Positions 7,100 to 13,851 of a stretch of DNA of 23,796 nucleotides are shown piece by piece. Source of the stretch: CAYGDT01 sp964348745 (GTDB lineage: Bacteria > Patescibacteriota > Gracilibacteria > Peribacterales > Peribacteraceae); contig CAYGDT010000011.1 of NCBI GenBank assembly GCA_964348745.1, forward strand, positions 1 to 23,796, read 5' to 3'. The notes beneath the pieces are model-generated. The model was not told where the DNA came from. It saw only the letters and a program-made list of their open reading frames with translations, and made no database searches. Made by a program: the position numbers and the translations under genes. How positions within the stretch are numbered: the stretch's first letter is position 1; every line of letters starts with the position of its first letter.

Positions 7100-7187
7100 C
7101 CATTCCCTTAATACTTAATACTTAATTCTTAATACTAAACCCCGTAATACTCGCGGTACCAAGTCACAAATTTAGGTACTCCTTCTG
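7100..7187. repeat. 88-bp direct repeat, right copy
   Basis: This is the partner of 2348-2435. It contains four TTAATAC-type heptamers (7108-7135) that run into the stop codon of the intact epimerase, then the last 16 codons of that gene. It marks the right border of the accessory insert. Confidence 0.9.
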
Positions 7188-8109
7188 TGATACGCGTTTT
7201 TGGTGCGTAGCCAAGTTTCTTCTTTGCTTTACTGATATCCGCTGATGTGGAGACGACATCGCCGGGTTGCATCGGGAGGAATTCCTTTTTACCCTCTTTC
7301 CCGCACGCTTTTTCCACCGCACTCACGTAGTCCATCAGTTCTTCCGTATGCCCTGCGCCAAGGTTGAACACTTCGTACGGATAGTTCTTATCGATTGCTG
7401 CGACGATCCCCGCGACGATGTCATCGATGTATGTAAAGTCGCGCTGCATTTTTCCTTCTCCGAAGATATGCATCGGTTTGTTGTTGAGCACCCAGTTCGT
7501 AAACAGAAAGAGCGCCATATCGGGGCGTCCCCATGGGCCGTACACGGTGAAGAATCGCAGCCCCGTGCAGTGCATGCCGAAGAGATCATGGTAGACATGC
7601 GCGTGCAGCTCGTTACTTTTTTTCGTCATTCCATAGAGCGATACCTGTCGGTCGGTATTGTGTTCCTCTTTCGATGGCCGCTCCTCGTTGTTCCCGTATA
7701 CCGAACTGCTTGATGCGTAGATCAGGCCCCCGACGCCGCGTTCTTTACAGAGATCAATCACATTCCCGAATCCAAGGATGTTGTCGCGCAGGAATTCCTC
7801 CGGATGGTCGATAGAGTGCCGCACACCCGCCTGCGCTGCGAGGTGACAGACGCGGGTTTGGGGGTTAGGGGTCCCACCTTCGCCAAGGAGATCGAATGCC
7901 GGCAGTAGATCGTTTTTATTGCTGATGTCGCCGCGAATGAGCGTGAAGTTTTCGTGCTGCTCCAGCAGTGCGTTGCGCGCATTTTTCAGTTCCGGATCGT
8001 AGTACTGGTTGAAGTTATCAAACCCGATGACGCTGTCGCCGCGTTCGAGCAAGGCTTTGGCCGTGTGGAAGCCAATGAAGCCGGCCGATCCTGTCAAAAG
8101 TATATTCAT
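7135..8109 (-). CDS. NAD-dependent epimerase, UDP-glucuronate 4-epimerase type
   Basis: From the ATG at 8109 the product is 324 residues, normal for extended short-chain dehydrogenases. MNILLTGSAGFIGFHTA gives the GxxGxxG NAD site; DNFNQYYDPELKNARNALL is characteristic of UDP-GlcA 4-epimerases (CapI/WbpP-like); SSSSVYG and YGMTK provide the catalytic Ser and Tyr-x-x-x-Lys. It would interconvert UDP-GlcA and UDP-GalA. The upstream ugd supplies UDP-GlcA. The frame stays open to 8205 but the extra 32 residues come from a dispersed repeat and the end of ugd; TACGCT lies 9 nt before the 8109 ATG. Around 7851-7884 the loop GEGGTPNPQT is longer than usual and G/C-biased, possibly an inserted repeat. 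Confidence 0.88.
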   Translation of the reverse strand: MNILLTGSAGFIGFHTAKALLERGDSVIGFDNFNQYYDPELKNARNALLEQHENFTLIRGDISNKNDLLPAFDLLGEGGTPNPQTRVCHLAAQAGVRHSIDHPEEFLRDNILGFGNVIDLCKERGVGGLIYASSSSVYGNNEERPSKEEHNTDRQVSLYGMTKKSNELHAHVYHDLFGMHCTGLRFFTVYGPWGRPDMALFLFTNWVLNNKPMHIFGEGKMQRDFTYIDDIVAGIVAAIDKNYPYEVFNLGAGHTEELMDYVSAVEKACGKEGKKEFLPMQPGDVVSTSADISKAKKKLGYAPKTRITEGVPKFVTWYREYYGV

Positions 8110-8151
8110 TGGGGCAGTAGCGTATAGTGCGAGTTCATCATATCTGCGATT

Positions 8152-8175
8152 GACTCTGAGCGCAGCCGAAGGGTC
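8152..8175. repeat. Dispersed core repeat between ugd and epimerase
   Basis: GACTCTGAGCGCAGCCGAAGGGTC is a degenerate copy of the window-wide core (C)CCTGAGC...GTCGAAGG. It is a short imperfect palindrome with GACYCT / AGGGTC-like ends and fills most of the 76-bp gap. Confidence 0.6.
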
Positions 8176-8185
8176 AAAAGTACTT

Positions 8186-9520
8186 TCATGCGATACCGAT
8201 ACCATAGTACGAAAGTCCTACCTCCGACACCTCGTGCGGCTCGTAAATATTCCTGCCGTCAAAGAGCAGATTGCCCTTGAGAACGTTTTTGAGTTTTTGC
8301 AGATCCGCTCCGCGAAACTCGTCCCATTCCGTCAACACGATGACGGCATCTGCATCCTGCGCTGCTTCCATCATGGACGGGTACCATTCCACGGAATCCT
8401 GCACGACGGCTTTCGCGTTTTCCATTGCAACGGGATCGTACGCGCGGATCGCGTGGCCTTTTGCGGCGAGCGCCGCGATCACGTCGACACTCGGTGCTTC
8501 GCGCATGTCGTCCGTGCGCGGCTTGAACGCAAGTCCCCAGATGCAAACCGTCGCCTTTGCGGGAAGCGTTTTGAGAATCTTCTCGATAAACCGCTTGCGC
8601 TGGCGATTGTTGATTTCATGCGTCGCTTCCACGAGCGGCATGGGTACGCCGGTTTCCCTGCTCAGCGCGATCAACGCTTTGACGTCCTTCGGGAAACAGC
8701 TTCCGCCGTAACCGATTCCCGCATGCAGGAATCGCGGACCGATGCGGTCGTCCATGCCCATGCCCTTGGCGATGTCGCGGACGTTTCCGCCGGTTGCTTC
8801 ACACAGCTCCGAGAGCATGTTGATGAACGAGATCTTGTTTGCCAGGAACGCATTGCTCGCGTACTTCACGATCTCCGCGCTCTCGCGGTTCATCCAGACG
8901 ATTGGCTTGGTCGCTCTGGCGAGGGGTCGATAGATGTCTTCCATCATGCCGCGTGCCCACGATGTGTCACCCTGAGCGTAGTCGAAGGGTTCATTGATTC
9001 CGACAACGATCCTGTCGGGTTGCATGGTGTCATGCACCGCATGCCCTTCGCGCAGAAATTCGGGATTCGAGACGACGGGAATCTTGTAGGCAACCTTTCG
9101 TTTTTTAAGAACCTCAGCGATGAGTGTCTCGCATTTGGCTCCCGTGCCGACGGGCACGGTGGATTTGTTCACGAAGACAATGTCATGATCCGCACGTTCG
9201 GCGACCGACTGAGCGACCGTAAAGACCGCCTTTAAATCGGCAGAGAAGTCTTTGTTCGGCGGTGTCGCAACCGCAGAGAATACCACGTGGGTATCCGGCA
9301 GTGCTTCAATGAGTTCCGTTGTGAAACCGATACGCCCAGCCTTCAAATTTTTTTGCAGCAGGTCTTGCAGCTCTGGTTCGTAGATCGGGCTGATGCCACT
9401 GCGAAGTTTCTCCACTTTCGCCGTATCTATGTCAACGCCGATGACTTCGTGGCCAAGTTCCGCAAAACAGACTGCGGAAACGAGACCAACGTAGCCGGTA
9501 CCGATGACGGTGATCTTCAT
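8186..9520 (-). CDS. ugd: UDP-glucose 6-dehydrogenase
   Basis: The 444-residue protein starts MKITVIGTGYVGLVSAVCFAE, the GxGxxG NAD site, and has the catalytic cysteine in GGSCFPKD (Cys codon at 8696-8698, about residue 275). It oxidises UDP-glucose to UDP-glucuronate in two NAD-dependent steps; closely related GDP-mannose dehydrogenases are the alternative, but the downstream GlcA-type epimerase favours UDP-glucose. Residues 177-185, EPFDYAQGD, are encoded by a dispersed palindromic repeat (8966-8992) inserted in frame just after VVGIN. The gene is upstream of the epimerase on the same strand and probably cotranscribed. GATACT lies 9 nt before the ATG, with no Shine-Dalgarno. Confidence 0.92.
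   Translation of the reverse strand: MKITVIGTGYVGLVSAVCFAELGHEVIGVDIDTAKVEKLRSGISPIYEPELQDLLQKNLKAGRIGFTTELIEALPDTHVVFSAVATPPNKDFSADLKAVFTVAQSVAERADHDIVFVNKSTVPVGTGAKCETLIAEVLKKRKVAYKIPVVSNPEFLREGHAVHDTMQPDRIVVGINEPFDYAQGDTSWARGMMEDIYRPLARATKPIVWMNRESAEIVKYASNAFLANKISFINMLSELCEATGGNVRDIAKGMGMDDRIGPRFLHAGIGYGGSCFPKDVKALIALSRETGVPMPLVEATHEINNRQRKRFIEKILKTLPAKATVCIWGLAFKPRTDDMREAPSVDVIAALAAKGHAIRAYDPVAMENAKAVVQDSVEWYPSMMEAAQDADAVIVLTEWDEFRGADLQKLKNVLKGNLLFDGRNIYEPHEVSEVGLSYYGIGIA
8966..8992. repeat. Dispersed core repeat inserted in frame within ugd
   Basis: GTCACCCTGAGCGTAGTCGAAGGGTTC matches the intergenic core repeats at 12006-12032, 13821-13848 and 16513-16540, but lies inside the ugd reading frame. 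It adds about nine residues with no stop or frameshift. Confidence 0.85.
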
Positions 9521-9530
9521 AGCTGGAACA

Positions 9531-9610
9531 GTATCAAGTATTACGTATCAAGTATTAAGCAAAAAGTAGTGAGTTTTGCCCCTTAATACGCAATACTTAA
9601 TACATAATAC
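9531..9610. repeat. Long palindromic element with inverted heptamer arrays between divergent genes
   Basis: Four GTATYAA-type heptamers (9531-9558) and four TTAATAC-type heptamers (9583-9610) are inverted relative to each other, and the spacer holds a further GCAAAA / TTTTGC hairpin. The whole can fold into one long stem. Seen from ugd or from the PfkB gene, each start is preceded by four TTRATAC-like units, and the -10 elements of both genes (9530-9535 minus, 9603-9608 plus) lie in or beside the arrays. Confidence 0.8.
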
Positions 9611-9615
9611 TCTTC

Positions 9616-10641
9616 ATGTATAAGAAAATCCTCATCACCGGCTCCATCGCCTACGACGTACTCCTCGGATGCGACTCTGTGTTCAGTGACAGTTTAACCA
9701 AGAGCGATTCAGATGCATTCACCGCGATCTTCCTCGCGCCGCATCATAAACGCCACCATGGCGGAACTGCGGCAAATATCGGCTGGAACATCGCGCTGCT
9801 CGGTGGAACACCGCTGGTTGTCGCGACCCTCGGCAACGACGGTGGCCCGTACAGGGAGCTGCTCCGCGAGCGAGGCATAGACGTGTCCTACATCGAAACC
9901 ATTGAACATGCAGTCACGTCCACCGCGATCATCGGGACCGATACCGTCGGAAACCAACTTGGGTTTTTTCATGCAGGAGCCGATGCTCATGGTACCTGGC
10001 CCGCCTACGTTTCTGCGGAAACTTCGGCGGGCAGGCCCGATCTTTCTGAGGAAACTTCGGCGGGCAGGCCCGATGTAACCGAGGAACGAGATGACGTTTC
10101 CTACGCCATCATCAGCCCGCGCGATGAAAGCGTCATGATGGCGGCGATCGCATTCTGCAAACAGTACGGCGTGCCGTATGTCTTCGATCCCGGTCAGAGA
10201 ATAACCTCCATGGCGGAGGACGATCTGCGTCGTTCTATCGAAGGATCGTACGCGTTGATCGCCAACGAATACGAATGGAGTGTCATCAGCAAGCGACTCA
10301 ATCTCACCGAAGAAAACATTGCACTACTAACGTCGCGGCTTTTCGTGACGCAGGGCGAAAAAGGCGTGATCTGTTTTTCAGAGAGCGGTGCAGAAACCGT
10401 CGGAGGGTGCGAGGCTGACCAAGTGGTGAACCCCACTGGTGCGGGAGATGCATTGCGTGCGGGATTGCTCGTCGGACTGAATGCGGGGTGGAATATTCGA
10501 GACAGCTTGCGTCTCGGGTGTTCGATGGGATCCTTTGCCGTGGAGATCGAAGGCACGCTCATTGATCATGTGGACAGGGATCAAGTGTGGCAGAGGGCAG
10601 AGGAAGCGTATGGGGAAAAATTACCGCTTTCGGTTTCATGA
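9616..10641 (+). CDS. PfkB-family carbohydrate/adenosine kinase
   Basis: The 341-residue protein has the PfkB N-terminal strand ILITGSIAYDVLL, the glycine-rich substrate motif HHGGTAANIGWNIALLGG, and signature 2, NPTGAGDALRAGLLVGL, whose Asp is the catalytic base and whose GAGD forms the anion hole. Members phosphorylate ribose, fructose, adenosine or nucleosides. The next gene is S-adenosylhomocysteinase, which releases adenosine, so adenosine kinase activity is a reasonable inference but not shown. Residues about 129-157 are an insertion made of a palindromic repeat with two 11-residue units (ETSAGRPDLSE, ETSAGRPDVTE). The ATG at 9616 follows CATAAT by 7 nt. Confidence 0.85.
   Translation: MYKKILITGSIAYDVLLGCDSVFSDSLTKSDSDAFTAIFLAPHHKRHHGGTAANIGWNIALLGGTPLVVATLGNDGGPYRELLRERGIDVSYIETIEHAVTSTAIIGTDTVGNQLGFFHAGADAHGTWPAYVSAETSAGRPDLSEETSAGRPDVTEERDDVSYAIISPRDESVMMAAIAFCKQYGVPYVFDPGQRITSMAEDDLRRSIEGSYALIANEYEWSVISKRLNLTEENIALLTSRLFVTQGEKGVICFSESGAETVGGCEADQVVNPTGAGDALRAGLLVGLNAGWNIRDSLRLGCSMGSFAVEIEGTLIDHVDRDQVWQRAEEAYGEKLPLSVS
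9999..10065. repeat. Palindromic repeat inserted in frame in the PfkB kinase gene, partly duplicated
   Basis: GCCCGCC (9999-10005) pairs with GGCGGGC (10026-10032) and GTTTC (10009-10013) with GAAAC (10018-10022), giving a nested hairpin. The 3' half is then repeated 33 bp later (10051-10065), keeping the reading frame. Confidence 0.8.
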
Positions 10642-10649
10642 GGATGGAC

Positions 10650-10713
10650 GATTGAAAATCGGAGGTGATGATAGAAACATCACATTTTCAATTTTCAATT
10701 TTCAATTTTCAAT
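10650..10713. repeat. Palindromic element with ATTTTCA heptamers upstream of ahcY
   Basis: Four ATTTTCA heptamers (10684-10711) follow an inner hairpin GTGATG / CATCAC (10665-10670 with 10678-10683). GATTGAAAAT (10650-10659) pairs with ATTTTCAATC (10704-10713). The ahcY -35-like TTTTCA (10692-10697) is inside the array, 17 nt before TACTCT. Confidence 0.8.
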
Positions 10714-10728
10714 CTACTCTGCTCGCAC

Positions 10729-11979
10729 ATGTCTTCCATCAAAGATCCATCGCTCGCTCCACAAGGTCGCATGAATATGGAAATTGCGCAAAAGCGCATG
10801 GCCGCTCTTATGGAAGTGCGCAAGCGTTTCATTAAGGAGCAACCCTTTGCGGGGCTTACAATCGGCATGGCGTTGCATGTCACAAAGGAGACTGCGATGC
10901 TCGTTACAACCCTGCGAGACGGAGGCGCAAAGGTCGCAATTACCGGCTGCAATCCGCTCTCGACGCAAGACGATATCGCCGCGGCACTTGCCGAAGAAAA
11001 GAACGTGAAGGTCTGGGCATACAAAGGCGAAACCACCGAGGATTACTACAAGTACTTAAATGCTGTCATCGACGAAGCGCCGCACATTACCATCGACGAC
11101 GGGTGCGATCTTGTCACCGAAATGCACACCAAACGGCCCGATACGCTTAAGCATGTGATTGGCGGCTGTGAGGAGACGACGACTGGCATTATCCGCCTGC
11201 ATGCCATGGTCAAGGAGGGTGCGCTCAAGTGTCCCATGATTGCGGTGAACGACAACAAGACGAAGCACCTCATGGATAACTACTACGGTACGGGACAGTC
11301 GACGTTCGATGGCATCCTGCGTTCGACGAATCTTCTTATTGCAGGGAAGACTGTTGTGGTTGTTGGATACGGAAGCTGTGGCAAAGGAGTTGCGATGCGC
11401 GCAAAAGGCATGGGTGCGCAGGTGATCGTGACGGAAATCGACAACTTCTGTGCGCTGCAGGCAGCCATGGACGGCCACCGCGTCCTGCCGATGTCCGAAG
11501 CGGCCGCTCTCGGCGATCTCTTTATTACCGTGACGGGGAACTTCCACGTGATCCGCATAGAGCATATGGAGAAGATGAAAGACGGTACGGTGCTCTGCAA
11601 TTCCGGACACTTCGATAACGAGATCGACTTAAAGAGTCTGGAGGCAGCTTGCAAGAGCAAGAGGCGCGTGCGGCATTATCTTGATGAGTATGTTTTAAAC
11701 GGCAAGATCATCTACATCGCCGGCGAAGGTCGCCTTGTTAATTTGGCGTCCGCCGAGGGACACCCGAGTGAAGTGATGAGTCTTAGTTTCTGCGGGCAGG
11801 CGCTTGCGTGTGAGTATCTGGTGAAAAACAAAGGCAAGCTCCCCAATGGAGTCATCACATTGCCTCCTCATATCGACGAAGATATCGCCGCACTGCAGCT
11901 GATTGCCATGGGTCTTTCGATTGATACACTGACACCGCAGCAGATCAAGTATCTTGCAAGCTGGCAGGAGGGGACGTAG
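10729..11979 (+). CDS. ahcY: S-adenosylhomocysteinase
   Basis: The 416-residue enzyme hydrolyses S-adenosylhomocysteine to adenosine and homocysteine, relieving product inhibition of methyltransferases. Typical sequence is present throughout: GMALHVTKETAML, GAKVAITGCNPLSTQDD, the Asp-rich IDDGCDLV, GCEETTTG, NDNKTKH, the NAD site VVVVGYGSCGKG and CNSGHFDNEID. It ends in WQEGT and lacks the C-terminal tail with the Tyr-Arg-Tyr end of longer bacterial and eukaryotic forms, like the shorter archaeal and thermophile type. The ATG follows TACTCT (10715-10720) by 8 nt, with no Shine-Dalgarno. The kinase upstream may be cotranscribed, but a palindrome containing a promoter lies between. Confidence 0.95.
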   Translation: MSSIKDPSLAPQGRMNMEIAQKRMAALMEVRKRFIKEQPFAGLTIGMALHVTKETAMLVTTLRDGGAKVAITGCNPLSTQDDIAAALAEEKNVKVWAYKGETTEDYYKYLNAVIDEAPHITIDDGCDLVTEMHTKRPDTLKHVIGGCEETTTGIIRLHAMVKEGALKCPMIAVNDNKTKHLMDNYYGTGQSTFDGILRSTNLLIAGKTVVVVGYGSCGKGVAMRAKGMGAQVIVTEIDNFCALQAAMDGHRVLPMSEAAALGDLFITVTGNFHVIRIEHMEKMKDGTVLCNSGHFDNEIDLKSLEAACKSKRRVRHYLDEYVLNGKIIYIAGEGRLVNLASAEGHPSEVMSLSFCGQALACEYLVKNKGKLPNGVITLPPHIDEDIAALQLIAMGLSIDTLTPQQIKYLASWQEGT

Positions 11980-12005
11980 CAAGATGTCAGTCTAAACTCT
12001 GTCTT

Positions 12006-12032
12006 GTCATCCTGAGCTCTGTCGAAGGATGA
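12006..12032. repeat. Dispersed core repeat downstream of ahcY
   Basis: TCATCCT / AGGATGA form a perfect 7-bp stem around the core GAGCTCTGTCGA. It starts 26 nt after the ahcY stop and may act as transcript 3' end structure; no T run follows. Confidence 0.75.
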
Positions 12033-12082
12033 TAATTGGAATATTTGAATACAATAGACTTTTTGAAGCATATTTCTGATAA

Positions 12083-12112
12083 TTGACAATTATTTGATAT
12101 ATTGTGTATTAT
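12083..12112 (+). promoter_or_regulatory. Sigma70-like promoter of the 53-aa protein unit
   Basis: A perfect TTGACA (12083-12088) is followed after 18 nt by TATTAT (12107-12112). It is the best match to the consensus in the window. The leader would be about 130 nt, unusually long beside the leaderless neighbours. The 268-base gap 11980-12247 otherwise holds the dispersed repeat at 12006 and a short leader ORF. Confidence 0.65.
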
Positions 12113-12188
12113 TTTGTAAAATAAGACATACTACCCGAGGATCATTAAAAACATCGTTCAAGAAGAAATAACGTGCCTTCTTAAAATC

Positions 12189-12251
12189 ATGAGATGCCAT
12201 CTTGGAGATGGTGAAGACACGGCTGTTAACATTAGGAGAACCCCACGGTGA
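12189..12251 (+). CDS. Possible 20-aa leader peptide overlapping the next start
   Basis: ATG at 12189 opens 20 codons and ends in TGA at 12249-12251, overlapping the GTG start of the next ORF as GTGA. A CCATCT / AGATGG hairpin lies inside. The overlap would allow coupled translation or leader control. No Shine-Dalgarno is obvious, so it may be chance. Confidence 0.25.
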   Translation: MRCHLGDGEDTAVNIRRTPR

Positions 12252-12409
12252 CGCAACAATTCTATTTTTCGGGTCAGACATTCGGTAAGAGGACGAAGCC
12301 GAGACCAGTGACTTACAGAATCCTGAAAAACAACGGACACGTTGTCCGTGTTCCGTCAACTCGAAAACTGCCGAAAGGCAGGATAATGCACATCGGCGTT
12401 AAGCCCTAA
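12248..12409 (+). CDS. Small basic protein of 53 residues, unknown function
   Basis: A GTG at 12248 is preceded by AGGAGA with 9-nt spacing, the clearest Shine-Dalgarno here. The product runs from MTQQFYFSGQTFGKRTKP to PKGRIMHIGVKP and is rich in Lys and Arg (about 12 of 53) with short beta-like segments, suggesting RNA or ribosome binding, which is only inference. No family was recognised. Its own TTGACA promoter and a strong hairpin (12437-12463) after the stop support a real transcription unit. The opposite-strand ORF over the same bases lacks such signals. Confidence 0.5.
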   Translation: MTQQFYFSGQTFGKRTKPRPVTYRILKNNGHVVRVPSTRKLPKGRIMHIGVKP

Positions 12410-12436
12410 TATTGGGACGCTCCGCCTAATGTTTTA

Positions 12437-12463
12437 GGGCCGGTGACACATTGTCGCCGGCCC
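12437..12463 (+). other. Strong GC-rich hairpin after the 53-aa gene, with a competing hairpin
   Basis: GGGCCGGTGAC / GTCGCCGGCCC form an 11-step stem with a 5-nt loop (one G-T pair). No T run follows on the plus strand, so termination is uncertain. An alternative 7-bp stem GCCCTAA (12403-12409) / TTAGGGC (12434-12440) uses the same GGGC and covers the stop codon, so the two folds exclude each other. Confidence 0.6.
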
Positions 12464-12509
12464 AAACTTAAAAAAAGAAGTCAGGTTATTTCTCCGATAT
12501 ACTGCGTGC

Positions 12510-13493
12510 GTGGGCAACAACAAAGCCATCGCTTCGAAACTGTATCAAATCGCTGCGCTCTTGCAGGAACAAGGCGTGCAATTTAAACCCGCTGCGTACC
12601 GCCGTGCGGCGCAGGTGATCGAAGATTTACCCAGAGATGTTTCTGTGTATGGCGACGAAAAAGAGCTTAAAAAACTCCCCGGTATTGGTGATGCGATTGC
12701 AGGGAAAATCATCGAATATTTGACGACAGGGGAGATCGGTCTACTTGTTACACTGCAGGCGGAACAAGGTGGACCGTCTTCGCCTACGGCTACGCCGAGT
12801 CAGGGCATTTCTTCTGAACTTATGGACATCGAAGGTCTCGGACCAAAGCGCGTGCGCGGGTTGCAATCCGCACTCGGGATTACGTCCGTTGCGCAGCTTA
12901 TCAACGCGGCAGAGCGCGGAAAACTGAGAGACCTCCCGATGTGGGACGAGAAACTGGAGGAGAAGATTCTCATCAATGCGCGGCGCGTGGGGGAACGCGT
13001 TCGTAGGTTTTCGCGGGAAGAGGTGAAGGACGATGTGGAGTTGCTGCTTGAGACGATACGGAAGGTCGGAAAGGTCGGGAAGGTTGGAGTGGCAGGTTCC
13101 TACCGACGCGAGAAAGATACCGTTGGCGATATCGATATTTTGCTGGTGACGCTGTCCGCGCAGGAGGTAGCCGATGCCATCGCGGCGCTCCCGATCGTGC
13201 GTGACATCGCGGCACACGGCGACAAGAAGATCAGTTTTGATCTTCATACTGGTCTGCGTGTCGATGTGCGGTTGGTGAAAAGTGACCAGTGGGGTGCGGC
13301 GCTTTTGTACTTTACCGGTGATAAAGAGCACAACATCGCCATGCGCAAAGTGGCGATTGCCAAAGGCTGGAAACTCAATGAATACGGTCTTTTTGATGGC
13401 GAAACCGTTATTGCTTCCAAAGAAGAAAAAGATATCTATGAGGCTCTGGGGCTTAAATGGTATGAACCGAAGGAAAGGGTAGGGGGGTTATGA
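12510..13493 (+). CDS. polX: Family X DNA polymerase without PHP domain
   Basis: The 327-residue protein has the PolX layout: an N-terminal 8-kDa-like helix-hairpin-helix region (FKPAAYRRAAQVIEDLP, LKKLPGIGDAIAGKIIEYL), a second HhH (LMDIEGLGPKRVRGL), then the nucleotidyltransferase core with GSYRREKDTVGDIDILL, whose two Asp bind metal, and LRVDVRLV, the third Asp. Bacterial PolX is usually about 570 residues with a C-terminal PHP exonuclease; here the gene stops after the thumb (KWYEPKERVGGL), so it lacks proofreading-type PHP activity. A gap-filling role in base-excision repair is expected. The loop QGGPSSPTATPSQG (about 12764-12806) is extra and repeat-like. GTG at 12510 follows TATACT (12498-12503) by 6 nt. 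Confidence 0.9.
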   Translation: MGNNKAIASKLYQIAALLQEQGVQFKPAAYRRAAQVIEDLPRDVSVYGDEKELKKLPGIGDAIAGKIIEYLTTGEIGLLVTLQAEQGGPSSPTATPSQGISSELMDIEGLGPKRVRGLQSALGITSVAQLINAAERGKLRDLPMWDEKLEEKILINARRVGERVRRFSREEVKDDVELLLETIRKVGKVGKVGVAGSYRREKDTVGDIDILLVTLSAQEVADAIAALPIVRDIAAHGDKKISFDLHTGLRVDVRLVKSDQWGAALLYFTGDKEHNIAMRKVAIAKGWKLNEYGLFDGETVIASKEEKDIYEALGLKWYEPKERVGGL

Positions 13494-13507
13494 TATACTC
13501 TCGCGCC

Positions 13508-13753
13508 ATGCTCGCTTCTCCATCGAATTATCCTCAAATGCCTGCCTCTCATGAGGCTTTTGAAGGCAATCTTTTTCCCCAGCTGGAGAGCGTCCTAACA
13601 GATCTGCGCGAGCAGTTCATGACTCTTGTACAGGGCGGCAAGGATCGTAAGAGCAACAAACAGCGTACGAAAGAGAGCAAAACCGGAGGCAAATCCCGCA
13701 AACAACTGCGCCAAAAGCAGGAACAGCAACGACGAAGGAGGTGGTACGTTTAG
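13508..13753 (+). CDS. Small basic protein, unknown function
   Basis: The 81-residue product starts MLASPSNYPQMPASHEAF. Residues about 20-45 form a likely amphipathic helix (FPQLESVLTDLREQFMTLV), and the C-terminal half is a Lys/Arg/Gln-rich tail ending RRRRWYV. Nucleic acid or ribosome binding is plausible but unproven. ATG 13508 is chosen because TATACT (13494-13499) lies 8 nt upstream; an ATG at 13490 that overlaps the polX stop as ATGA would add six residues and would allow coupling. Confidence 0.55.
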   Translation: MLASPSNYPQMPASHEAFEGNLFPQLESVLTDLREQFMTLVQGGKDRKSNKQRTKESKTGGKSRKQLRQKQEQQRRRRWYV

Positions 13754-13771
13754 GGAAGTCCGAAAAACATC

Positions 13772-13851
13772 GCTATTGTCATGGTGAGCGGAGTCGAACC
13801 ATAGACAATAGCCAAATGTCTATCCTTCGTCTTCGCTCAGGATGACATTTG
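13772..13851. repeat. Two adjacent palindromes with shared core and different arms
   Basis: First copy: GCTATTGTC (13772-13780) pairs with GACAATAGC (13804-13812), and ATGGT with ACCAT inside. Second copy: CAAATGTC (13813-13820) pairs with GACATTTG (13844-13851), and ATCCT with AGGAT inside. Both hold the core of the dispersed family. They fill the gap before the P-type ATPase. Confidence 0.85.

Noticed and set aside
8110..8205. N-terminal extension of the epimerase by 32 residues
   Set aside because: The extension is encoded by a dispersed repeat and the end of ugd; the Rossmann motif begins right after the ATG at 8109, which has a suitable -10.
8009..9235. 408-codon plus-strand ORF antisense to ugd
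   Set aside because: The minus strand is a complete Ugd with all motifs; the antisense frame has no family features and is a result of GC-biased codon use.
12090..12359. 89-codon minus-strand ORF
   Set aside because: The plus strand over the same bases has promoter, Shine-Dalgarno, start, stop and hairpin in order; the minus frame has none.
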